Assembly (NCBI GenBank): GCA_045636125.1 | Contig: JAZTWX010000025.1 | Location: 1 to 64,000, forward strand | DNA from: HGM04593 sp045636125 | Lineage (GTDB): Bacteria; Bacteroidota; Bacteroidia; Bacteroidales; Bacteroidaceae | Direction of reading: 5' to 3' | DNA: 64,000 nt | Shown here: one piece after another, positions 1-6,717 of the stretch | How the letters are laid out: each line of letters starts with the position of its first letter | Numbering within the stretch: position 1 is the stretch's first letter | Program-made: the position numbers and the translations under genes | Notes under the pieces: model-generated | Told to the model about the DNA's origin: nothing | The model's input: the letters and a program-made list of their open reading frames with translations, nothing else | Database searches by the model: none

Positions 1-570
1 CAACTATATCATCATAACCTTAAGTTAAGCCAACGTTTATTCGGTGTTATTGGAATGTTTGAAATAGCACTGCGAAATGCAATACACAATCACTATTCAC
101 AACAATTCAATGACAAAGATTGGATAGTAAACTCAACTGCAACCGGAAAGCTGCTCGCGTATGATGCTAAAGAAATTGCAGAAGCACAGAATGAATACAT
201 CAAAAAAGGCATATATAGTGCAGACAAGATGGTTGCCACCTTTAATTTTGGATTTTGGACTTACCTCTTCACAAAAAACAATTATAGGATAGGCGGTAAA
301 ACGCTATTGCAGATATTCCCAAATAAGAAAAAAGGATTAACGCAGAAAGAGGTATATAATGACCTATGCGCCATACGAGAACTGCGTAACCGTATAGCAC
401 ATCACGAGCCAATCTGTTTTGACAAATCGAAGAATTTAAGTACTCAATATGTTGTTAAGCACTATGATTTAATCAAAACATATTTCAACTATATGGGATA
501 TGATGCAGACAAACTGCTGAAAATAGTAGAAAAGCCTGATAGTGCAATCAAAGAGATAAATACGCTGTGA
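1..570 (+). CDS. Abi-like (Abi_2/AbiD-AbiF type) HEPN protein, 5' truncated by window edge
   Basis: The frame is open from the first base, so the start lies outside the window; the 189 visible codons are the C-terminal part. The segment reading LSQRLFGVIGMFEIALRNAI matches the characteristic start of the Abi_2 family, in which a helical bundle begins with an E-x-x-x-RN motif. Near the end RNRIAH (about base 385) is the R-x4-H signature of HEPN ribonucleases, followed by HEP as in AbiF/AbiD proteins. Members of the family abort phage infection or act as RNA-cleaving toxins; here that role is inferred from family only. The first internal ATG, at 55, falls inside the conserved motif and is not the true start. 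The next gene follows after 49 bp on the same strand but is functionally unrelated. Confidence 0.8.
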   Translation, partial: QLYHHNLKLSQRLFGVIGMFEIALRNAIHNHYSQQFNDKDWIVNSTATGKLLAYDAKEIAEAQNEYIKKGIYSADKMVATFNFGFWTYLFTKNNYRIGGKTLLQIFPNKKKGLTQKEVYNDLCAIRELRNRIAHHEPICFDKSKNLSTQYVVKHYDLIKTYFNYMGYDADKLLKIVEKPDSAIKEINTL

Positions 571-619
571 TTTTCTATGTAATTGAACTTTATAAAAACG
601 ATAATAAGCTGATAGGATT

Positions 620-1723
620 ATGAAAGAGAAGAATGGACGTTTACTTTCACTTGATGTTCTGCGTGGCTTTGATATGTCCTTTATAATGGGTGGCGAGGTT
701 GTGCTAATTTGTATTGCATCGCTTTTTCCCGAATTGCATTTTCTCGGTAAGCAAATGGAGCACTCACAGTGGGACGGTTTCACTTTCTATGACCTGATAT
801 TCCCCTTGTTTCTGTTTCTTGCCAGTATTTCGTTTCCTTTTTCAATGTCTAAGCAGTTGTCACTTGGTAAGTCCAAGAGTGCTATTTCTTTGAAAGTGCT
901 GAAACGTGGTCTGGTACTTGTATTGCTGGGTGTGGTATATAATGGATTGTTGCAGTTCGATTTTGAAACGCTACGCTATGCGAGTGTACTTGGGCGAATT
1001 GGCCTTGCTTGGATGTTTGCATCATTGCTATATATATGGTTGAAGCGTAAGTGGCTGATGTTGCTTTCTGCTATAATTCTGCTTGGGTATTGGGCTTTAC
1101 TTGCATTGGTGTTGGCACCTGATGCACCGGAAGGGGCTTCATCTTTCTCTATGGAGGGCAGTTTTATTGGTTATATTGACCGTTGCCTGTTGCCCGGTAC
1201 TTTGCATAATGGAATACACGACCCTGAAGGTTTACTCTCTACCTTGCCAGCGATTGTAACAGCATTATTGGGCATTTTTACGGGTGAATTTGTGCGTTCA
1301 AAGAGTGTATCAAGTGAATACAAAAAGGTTGCGGTGATGTTTGGTGTATCAGTTGTATTGCTTGCAATCGGTTATATTTGGAATATCGTACTTCCAATAA
1401 ACAAGAATCTCTGGAACAGTTCTTTTGTATGCTGTACAGCAGGTTGGTCTTTGTTGCTTTTCGCACTTTTTTATCTTGTGGTGGATGTTGTTGGATGTCG
1501 CAAGTGGGCTTTCGCTTTTCGTGTGATAGGAATGAACTCTATAACAATATATCTTGCACAGCAGTTTATTGACTTTTCAAAACCTGTCAATACCTTGTTC
1601 GGTGGAATACTAAAATTCCTGCCCGAGGATTATTATACGCTTGGCTGGTGGTGTTGCTATATGCTTGTTTGTTGGTGCCTTCTTTATTTTCTTTATAGAA
1701 AGAAAGTCTTCCTAAAAGTCTGA
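620..1723 (+). CDS. DUF5009 / heparan-alpha-glucosaminide N-acetyltransferase-like membrane protein
   Basis: A 367-residue integral membrane protein with about ten hydrophobic segments. The N-terminus RLLSLDVLRGFDM is the hallmark of the DUF1624/DUF5009 acyltransferase-like family, related to human HGSNAT and bacterial NagX, which are thought to pass acetyl groups across the membrane to amino sugars. Length and motif placement are normal for the family. The substrate cannot be read from the sequence; a role in glycan or amino-sugar handling at the cytoplasmic membrane is an inference. It lies 49 bp after the Abi-like gene and may share its transcript. No own promoter was identified in the short gap. 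Confidence 0.8.
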   Translation: MKEKNGRLLSLDVLRGFDMSFIMGGEVVLICIASLFPELHFLGKQMEHSQWDGFTFYDLIFPLFLFLASISFPFSMSKQLSLGKSKSAISLKVLKRGLVLVLLGVVYNGLLQFDFETLRYASVLGRIGLAWMFASLLYIWLKRKWLMLLSAIILLGYWALLALVLAPDAPEGASSFSMEGSFIGYIDRCLLPGTLHNGIHDPEGLLSTLPAIVTALLGIFTGEFVRSKSVSSEYKKVAVMFGVSVVLLAIGYIWNIVLPINKNLWNSSFVCCTAGWSLLLFALFYLVVDVVGCRKWAFAFRVIGMNSITIYLAQQFIDFSKPVNTLFGGILKFLPEDYYTLGWWCCYMLVCWCLLYFLYRKKVFLKV

Positions 1724-1752
1724 TGTAAGAACAATTAAATCTGTTTGTTGAT

Positions 1753-1812
1753 TTTGTATGAACAGATGTATTTTCTTACCTTTGTCTAACAAACAAACGA
1801 TGCGTACTTTTG
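1753..1812 (+). promoter_or_regulatory. Two overlapping Bacteroidetes-type promoters
   Basis: TTTG (1753-1756), 20 bp, then TACCTTTG (1777-1784) is a full match to -33 TTTG / -7 TAnnTTTG. The TTTG of that -7 box (1781-1784) is followed after another 20 bp by TACTTTTG (1805-1812), a second full match. They point rightward into a gap with no gene on that strand, ending at the hairpin at 2049. A partial tandem repeat (GCGTACTTTTGTAT then GCGTACTTTGTAT, from 1803) surrounds the second box. Confidence 0.55.
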
Positions 1813-2082
1813 TATGCGTACTTTGTATTAAAAGCATTGCAATAAGAAACTAAAAATAACGAGATAAAATAAGGACAACAGAGGTAGCAAAACAAGCGAA
1901 GAAAAAAGAGAAATCCCACTCAAAATCTGTTTTTTAGCATATCAGAAGGCCGAAATGCCGAAAGCAAGCAATAATACAGAAGTGATAAGGTTTATTTACA
2001 AATTTTCCTAAATCCCTTCGGAATCACTTTTGATTGTTTCGGAATCACAAAAAAGCCTCTCGGTCGACCGAGAGGCTTTTTT
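1790..2082 (+). ncRNA. Candidate small RNA between two convergent genes
   Basis: The 380-bp gap between the DUF5009 gene and the leftward purine permease has two rightward promoters and ends in a strong hairpin, but no convincing protein: a 17-codon frame at 1800 and a frame at 2030 that runs into the terminator. A transcript of roughly 270-290 nt is therefore possible. The 3' part has a direct repeat CGGAATCAC near 2020 and 2040. I do not recognise it as 6S RNA, tmRNA or RNase P. It could equally be the long 3' UTR of the upstream gene. Confidence 0.35.
2049..2082. terminator. Bidirectional intrinsic terminator
   Basis: A perfect palindrome: A6, a 9-bp GC-rich stem (GCCTCTCGG/CCGAGAGGC) with loop TCGA, then T6. 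It sits between convergent transcription units and works on either strand. Confidence 0.9.
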
Positions 2083-2104
2083 GTATCACATACATTCAAT
2101 ATCT

Positions 2105-3397
2105 TTATATAAATATATATTTAAGGATGAAGAGTATTGCGAGTATATAGAGCGCGGGGCTCAATTTCTTAAAGTTGCCACACACCATATTCAACAACAC
2201 ATAAGAGATAACACCTATCAAAATTCCGTTTGAGATAGAATAAGAGAGCGGCATTATAATAAGGCACATAAAAGCAGGGATAGATTCAGAATAGTCGTCA
2301 AAAGGAATATTCTTCACAGGTTCCAGCATAAGCAAGCCTGTGATAATGAGCACCGGTGCAGTGGCCGAAGCAGGGATTGAAAGGAAGAGAGGCGAGAAGA
2401 AGAGCGCAAGCACAAAGCAGCAAGCAACCACAAAGGCAGTAAGGCCAGAACGGCCGCCCAAGGCCACACCCGCAGCACTCTCGACATAGGTTGTTGTGGT
2501 GGATGTTCCAAGAGCTGCACCCGCTGTGGTTGCAATTGCATCGGCCATAAAAGCCTGTTTGCCACGGTAGAGGCTGCCGTCGGCGTTCACCAGCCCTGTT
2601 TTTGTGCACACACCCACAAGTGTTCCCAGTGTGTCGAACATATCTATAAACAAGAATGTAAACACCACTATGAGCATATCGAGCGTGAAAATTTTATCCC
2701 ACTCGAATTGCATAAAGATGGGAGCAATTGAGTCGGGCATAGAGAGCACACCCTTAAAATCGGTGATTCCCATAGGAATACCAATGAGCATTGTTATAAT
2801 GATACCCAAGAGCATTGCTCCGGGAACCTTTTTCACCCACAAAAAACCGGTTATAAGCATACCAATCATTGTGAGCAGCGGAGAACCCGATGTAATATCG
2901 CCCAAAATGACCAGTGTTGAATTATCGTTCACAATAACACCGGCATTCTGCAAACCGATGAAAGCTATAAAAAGACCAATGCCGGCACCTATCGAATATC
3001 TCAAATTGGCAGGAATTGCTTTTACAATAGCCTCTCTTACATTTGTCACCGTGAGAAGAATAAAAGTCAATCCCTCCAAGAAGACAGCCGTCAATGCGAA
3101 CTGCCAAGTGTAGCCCATTCCCAGGCAGACAGTGTAGACAAAAAAGGCATTCAACCCCATACCTGGCGCAAGTCCAAAAGGCAATTTTCCCCACACTGCC
3201 ATCACAAACGAGCCTATAATTGCAGCAAGAGCAGTAGAGGTAAACACGGCTCCGCCCGGCATACCATCGAGAAGCACAAACATTGCCGGGTTAACAGCAA
3301 GGATGTAAGACATTGTCAAAAAAGTGGTGATACCGGCTATCACCTCGGTGCGAATGGTTGTTTCTTCGCGATTAAAACCAAAGAGTTTTTTCAGCAT
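2105..3397 (-). CDS. NCS2 family purine permease (guanine/hypoxanthine type)
   Basis: A 430-residue polytopic membrane protein that should import hypoxanthine/guanine or adenine by proton symport. The N-terminal AGITTFLTMSYILAVNP, the DMFDTLGTLVGV segment in the middle and TTTTYVESAAGVALGGRSGLTA further on are the substrate-site helices of the AzgA/PbuG branch of NCS2, as opposed to the uracil/xanthine branch. The length is normal. It follows nhaA after 66 bp on the same strand, but a TAAGTTTG -7 box just upstream suggests its own promoter. No purine riboswitch aptamer fits in the short leader. Exact substrate preference is not determinable here. Confidence 0.92.
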   Translation of the reverse strand: MLKKLFGFNREETTIRTEVIAGITTFLTMSYILAVNPAMFVLLDGMPGGAVFTSTALAAIIGSFVMAVWGKLPFGLAPGMGLNAFFVYTVCLGMGYTWQFALTAVFLEGLTFILLTVTNVREAIVKAIPANLRYSIGAGIGLFIAFIGLQNAGVIVNDNSTLVILGDITSGSPLLTMIGMLITGFLWVKKVPGAMLLGIIITMLIGIPMGITDFKGVLSMPDSIAPIFMQFEWDKIFTLDMLIVVFTFLFIDMFDTLGTLVGVCTKTGLVNADGSLYRGKQAFMADAIATTAGAALGTSTTTTYVESAAGVALGGRSGLTAFVVACCFVLALFFSPLFLSIPASATAPVLIITGLLMLEPVKNIPFDDYSESIPAFMCLIIMPLSYSISNGILIGVISYVLLNMVCGNFKKLSPALYILAILFILKYIFI

Positions 3398-3418
3398 TTT
3401 CAGTATTCAAATTTTTGC

Positions 3419-3426
3419 CAAACTTA
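3419..3426 (-). promoter_or_regulatory. -7 element of the purine permease promoter
   Basis: On the minus strand TAAGTTTG matches TAnnTTTG exactly, 21 bp before the ATG. A TTG lies 22 bp further upstream, slightly longer than the usual 19-21 bp spacing. Confidence 0.45.
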
Positions 3427-3463
3427 AATAAATTAAATAATATGAGCACAATTCTGCAAGAAA

Positions 3464-4819
3464 TTATTTCGCAGAACCGTTTTGGGGCTTCGGCAAAAAC
3501 CTGTCAAGCATAAAAATTCCCACTACTGCCGACACCAACGAACCGCACAAGATACCAAGCTTTGCTTGCGAGAGAAACGCCGCTCCGGCACCTTGCAGGG
3601 AAGAATAAGAGAGGTCGGCAATGAAGATGGACACTGTAAGACCAATGCCGCAAAGCATACAAACTGCCGAAAAAGAGCGCCAGTCGCTGCCAACGGGCAA
3701 TTTCACAACGCCGCATTTCACAGCCACCCACGAGAGCGAGAACACTCCCACGAACTTGCCCACGATAAGGCCCAGCATCACAGGCAGACCCACACCGGCA
3801 AACAGGCTGCCCACGCTCATACCGGCGAGGTCTATACCCACATTGGCAAAAGCAAAGAGAGGAATTACGAAATAGCTTATAAGGCCTTTAAGACCATCCT
3901 CAAGATCCTGCAGGGGACTGATAAGTTTATCGGCAGCCGACTCTATACTCTTGAGTTTATGGATTTCGTCATTCGTGAGTACCACTGTGTGATGTTTGGC
4001 TGTTACATCGTGCACGGGCAAAGTATTTATATTGGCTCTGATGCGCTCGATATAGTAGGCCGAACCGCGACGAAGCGAGGCGGGCACACAGAAGGCTACG
4101 ATGACACCTGCAATTGTAGCGTGTATACCCGAATTGAGCATAAAGAACCACAATGCAAGGCCCACAGTGAGGTAGAACCACTTTGCTGTATAACGGCGCA
4201 TATTGCCCACAACAAGCAAGGCCACGCAAGCAAGCGAAAGAAGCAGATAATTCACCACCACCTGCGACGAGTAGAAGAGTGCTATCACAATAATGCCGCC
4301 CAGGTCATCGGCCACAGCAAGCGCCGCAAGAAAGACCTTCAACCCAATGGGCACACGCTTGCTGAAGAGCGAGAGCACACCCAGCGAGAAGGCAATATCG
4401 GTAGCCATAGGGATGGCCATTCCGCGCATCATTTCGGCATCAGCCGGGCAGGCAAGCCAAAAGAGCAGCACGGGAACAAGCATACCGCCGCAAGCACCTA
4501 TAATGGGCAACAAAGCCTTTGAGAGCGACGAAAGCTCGCCCACCAGAATTTCACGTTTGATTTCAAGGCCCACCGAAAGGAAAAATATGGCCATAAGAAA
4601 ATCGTTCACCACCGCTGCAAGCGACATTGGGTGACCGTTGTGGCTGAAAAGGTTGAAACTTCCCACCGACACGTTCACAACATTATCCCACAAGCCGAAA
4701 TACCACTCTTTCAACGGAGAGTTTGCGCACACAAGCGCAAGGATTGAACAGACAATAAGCACGCCACTCGAGGAGACGTACTTCTTGAACATACTTTTGA
4801 AACTGTAATTGTGTGTCAT
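3464..4819 (-). CDS. nhaA: Na+/H+ antiporter NhaA
   Basis: A 451-residue inner-membrane antiporter exporting Na+ for H+ in pH and sodium homeostasis. Seen in the sequence: the N-terminal SSSGVLIVCSILALVCANSPL segment typical of NhaA, VGLEIKREILVGELS, and MATDIAFSLGVLSLFSKRVP followed by VADDLGGIIVIALFYS, whose aspartates correspond to the ion-binding Asp133 and Asp163/164 of the E. coli protein. PLFAFANVGIDL near residue 320 is also conserved. It carries a longer central loop than E. coli NhaA, as in Bacteroidetes homologues. It is divergent from ilvA and has its own promoter (4876-4906). Confidence 0.95.
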   Translation of the reverse strand: MTHNYSFKSMFKKYVSSSGVLIVCSILALVCANSPLKEWYFGLWDNVVNVSVGSFNLFSHNGHPMSLAAVVNDFLMAIFFLSVGLEIKREILVGELSSLSKALLPIIGACGGMLVPVLLFWLACPADAEMMRGMAIPMATDIAFSLGVLSLFSKRVPIGLKVFLAALAVADDLGGIIVIALFYSSQVVVNYLLLSLACVALLVVGNMRRYTAKWFYLTVGLALWFFMLNSGIHATIAGVIVAFCVPASLRRGSAYYIERIRANINTLPVHDVTAKHHTVVLTNDEIHKLKSIESAADKLISPLQDLEDGLKGLISYFVIPLFAFANVGIDLAGMSVGSLFAGVGLPVMLGLIVGKFVGVFSLSWVAVKCGVVKLPVGSDWRSFSAVCMLCGIGLTVSIFIADLSYSSLQGAGAAFLSQAKLGILCGSLVSAVVGIFMLDRFLPKPQNGSAK

Positions 4820-4875
4820 TTCGCGACAAAAAATGTTTTTTAACGCTAAAAGCGCTGTTTTTCATAAATTGAGCA

Positions 4876-4906
4876 CAAAATTACCCACTTTTATAGAACA
4901 AACAAG
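4876..4906 (-). promoter_or_regulatory. nhaA promoter
   Basis: On the minus strand CTTG (4906-4903), 19 bp, then TAATTTTG (4883-4876), a full match to the Bacteroidetes -7 box with ideal spacing. It lies 57 bp before the nhaA ATG. Confidence 0.6.
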
Positions 4907-5034
4907 GCAAAATCAATTAGCAAATTCGATTATATCCATAGATTTTTACGATAACAACGCCCACGCAGCGCAACTTATATGGCATAAAGTTCAAAAAATA
5001 TCGCTCCATTGTTAGGAATAAAAGAAAATGGTTG

Positions 5035-5042
5035 TAAATTTG
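5035..5042 (+). promoter_or_regulatory. -7 element of the ilvA promoter
   Basis: TAAATTTG matches the consensus exactly. The transcript would begin near 5049, which excludes the ATG at 5028 and supports the ATG at 5070 as the ilvA start. A TTG upstream is at 23 bp, longer than usual. Confidence 0.5.
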
Positions 5043-5069
5043 CGTACACAAATCTTAAAAATCACACAT

Positions 5070-6275
5070 ATGTTAACACTTGACAAAATATACCACGCAT
5101 CGTATGTGTTAAAGGATGTGATTCGCAGGACCGACCTTATACACGCTCCTCAAATCAACCCTGGTGCAACGGTATATCTCAAACCCGAGAACTTGCAATT
5201 GACCGGTTCGTTCAAAGTACGCGGTTCGTACTACAAAATCTCCCAGCTTTCGGACGAGGAGAAGGCCAAAGGTGTTATTGCCTGCTCGGCCGGTAACCAC
5301 GCTCAGGGCGTTGCGCTTGCAGCAACAAAGAACGGCATTAAATCGACTATCTGTCTCCCCGACTGTGCCCCCATCTCAAAAGTTGAGGCCACAAAACGTT
5401 ACGGTGCCGAAATTTGCCTTGTAGAAGGTGTTTACGACGACGCTTACCAGAAAGCTCTGCAGTTGCGCGACGAAATGGGGTACACATTCATTCACCCCTT
5501 CGACGATGTGGATGTTATTGCCGGCCAGGGTACCATCGGTCTTGAATTGCTCGACCAGATGAAGGATGTGGACGTGGTAATTGTTCCCATCGGCGGTGGT
5601 GGACTGATTTCGGGTGTTGCATATGCAATTAAATCGCTCAACCCCAATGTAAAGGTCTACGGTGTTCAGTCGAGCGGCGCGCCCAGTATGTACAATTCGG
5701 TAAAGAAGAAAAAGATTGAGCGTCTCCCCGCTGTTTCTACCATTGCCGACGGTATCGCCGTAAAAGAGCCCGGACAGAACACTTTTGAACTTTGCAGCAA
5801 ATATGTCGACGGCATTGTAACCGTTACCGACGATGAGGTCTCTTCGGCTATCCTCTCTATGATGGAGAACCAGAAGCTCATTGCCGAGGGTGCTGGTGCT
5901 GTAGCTGTTGCAGCCGCCAAGTTCAACAAAGTACCCATCGAAGGAAAGAACGTCATCTGCCTTGTTTCGGGCGGTAACATCGACGTAACCATCCTCGACC
6001 GTGTAATCAAGCGCGGTCTCCTCACTGCCGGCCGTTCTTGCGCGCTCACAATTGAGCTCCTCGACAAGCCCGGACAGCTCCTCACAATCTCAAAGATTAT
6101 TGCCGACCACGGAGGAAACGTAATTTCGGTTCACCACGAGCGTGCAAACGCAAGTATGGACATCAACGGTTGCTTCTTGCGCATCAATATGGAAACACGT
6201 AATTACGAGCAGATTGAAGAGATTAAGAACGCTATCACAGCTGCCGGTTTCAAACTCGAAAACAATAAATTCTAA
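5070..6275 (+). CDS. ilvA: Threonine ammonia-lyase (threonine dehydratase)
   Basis: A PLP enzyme converting threonine to 2-oxobutanoate and ammonia, the entry to isoleucine synthesis. The 401-residue product has the PLP lysine in LTGSFKVRG (Lys49), SAGNHAQGVALAA, a phosphate-binding GGGGLISG loop, and one C-terminal ACT domain (about 324-401, beginning CALTIELLDKPGQLL), the layout of Bacteroidetes enzymes rather than the two-ACT-like E. coli IlvA. The ACT domain suggests allosteric control by an amino acid. The start at 5070 is preferred over an in-frame ATG at 5028 because of the -7 box. ridA follows after 7 bp, so the two are cotranscribed. The rest of the branched-chain pathway is at 32.5-37.7 kb. 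Confidence 0.93.
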   Translation: MLTLDKIYHASYVLKDVIRRTDLIHAPQINPGATVYLKPENLQLTGSFKVRGSYYKISQLSDEEKAKGVIACSAGNHAQGVALAATKNGIKSTICLPDCAPISKVEATKRYGAEICLVEGVYDDAYQKALQLRDEMGYTFIHPFDDVDVIAGQGTIGLELLDQMKDVDVVIVPIGGGGLISGVAYAIKSLNPNVKVYGVQSSGAPSMYNSVKKKKIERLPAVSTIADGIAVKEPGQNTFELCSKYVDGIVTVTDDEVSSAILSMMENQKLIAEGAGAVAVAAAKFNKVPIEGKNVICLVSGGNIDVTILDRVIKRGLLTAGRSCALTIELLDKPGQLLTISKIIADHGGNVISVHHERANASMDINGCFLRINMETRNYEQIEEIKNAITAAGFKLENNKF

Positions 6276-6282
6276 TACCACT

Positions 6283-6657
6283 ATGATTAAAAAAATTCAT
6301 ACTAACAACGCCCCTGCGGCTATCGGCCCCTACTCACAGGCCATTGTGTGCGGTAACCTTCTCTTCACATCGGGACAAGTGCCCATTAACCCCGCAACAG
6401 GCGAGGTTGAGGCCGAGGGTATCGAGGCCCAGGCCTTGCAGGTGATGAAAAACCTCGGTGCAGTTCTTGCCGAGGCCGGTACATCTTTTGAAAAAGCAGT
6501 AAAGACAACCTGTTTCTTGAAGAATATGGAGGATTTTGCAGCATTCAATGCAGTGTACGCACAGTATTTCACCGAAAAACCCGCCCGTTCTTGTGTTGCT
6601 GTAAAGCAGTTGCCCAAAGACGTGCTTGTTGAAGTTGAGGTAATTGCTGAGCTCTAA
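6283..6657 (+). CDS. ridA: RidA family reactive enamine/imine deaminase
   Basis: A 124-residue cytosolic YjgF/YER057c/UK114 protein. The N-terminus reads NNAPAAIGPYSQAIVCGNLLFTSGQ and the C-terminus ARSCVAVKQLPKDVLVEVEVIA; the Arg in ARS corresponds to the catalytic arginine that binds the imine carboxylate. RidA hydrolyses 2-aminoacrylate and related imines released by PLP dehydratases, which otherwise damage PLP enzymes. The position 7 bp downstream of ilvA fits that role directly. A longer frame beginning at 6142 overlaps ilvA and is rejected; ATG 6283 gives the family N-terminus. A strong terminator follows. Confidence 0.95.
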   Translation: MIKKIHTNNAPAAIGPYSQAIVCGNLLFTSGQVPINPATGEVEAEGIEAQALQVMKNLGAVLAEAGTSFEKAVKTTCFLKNMEDFAAFNAVYAQYFTEKPARSCVAVKQLPKDVLVEVEVIAEL

Positions 6658-6677
6658 TCAGCCAAGCAACATACAAA

Positions 6678-6711
6678 AAAAAGATAGCCCGCAGCTGCGG
6701 GCTATCTTTTT
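6678..6711. terminator. Bidirectional terminator after ilvA-ridA
   Basis: Perfect inverted repeat with stem AGATAGCCCGC, loop AGCT, and A/T runs on both sides. It serves ridA and the leftward gene ending at 6718. Confidence 0.9.
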
Positions 6712-6717
6712 GCTATA

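Noticed and set aside
1800..1853. 17-codon frame after the tandem promoters
   Set aside because: Short, with Cys/Val/Ile content partly from the repeated box; no ribosome site or conservation visible.
3482..4522. 346-codon plus-strand frame over nhaA
   Set aside because: Antisense shadow with His/Gln/Lys-rich composition unlike a real protein.
5028..5069. Longer ilvA start
   Set aside because: The -7 box at 5035-5042 lies within it, so it would not be transcribed.
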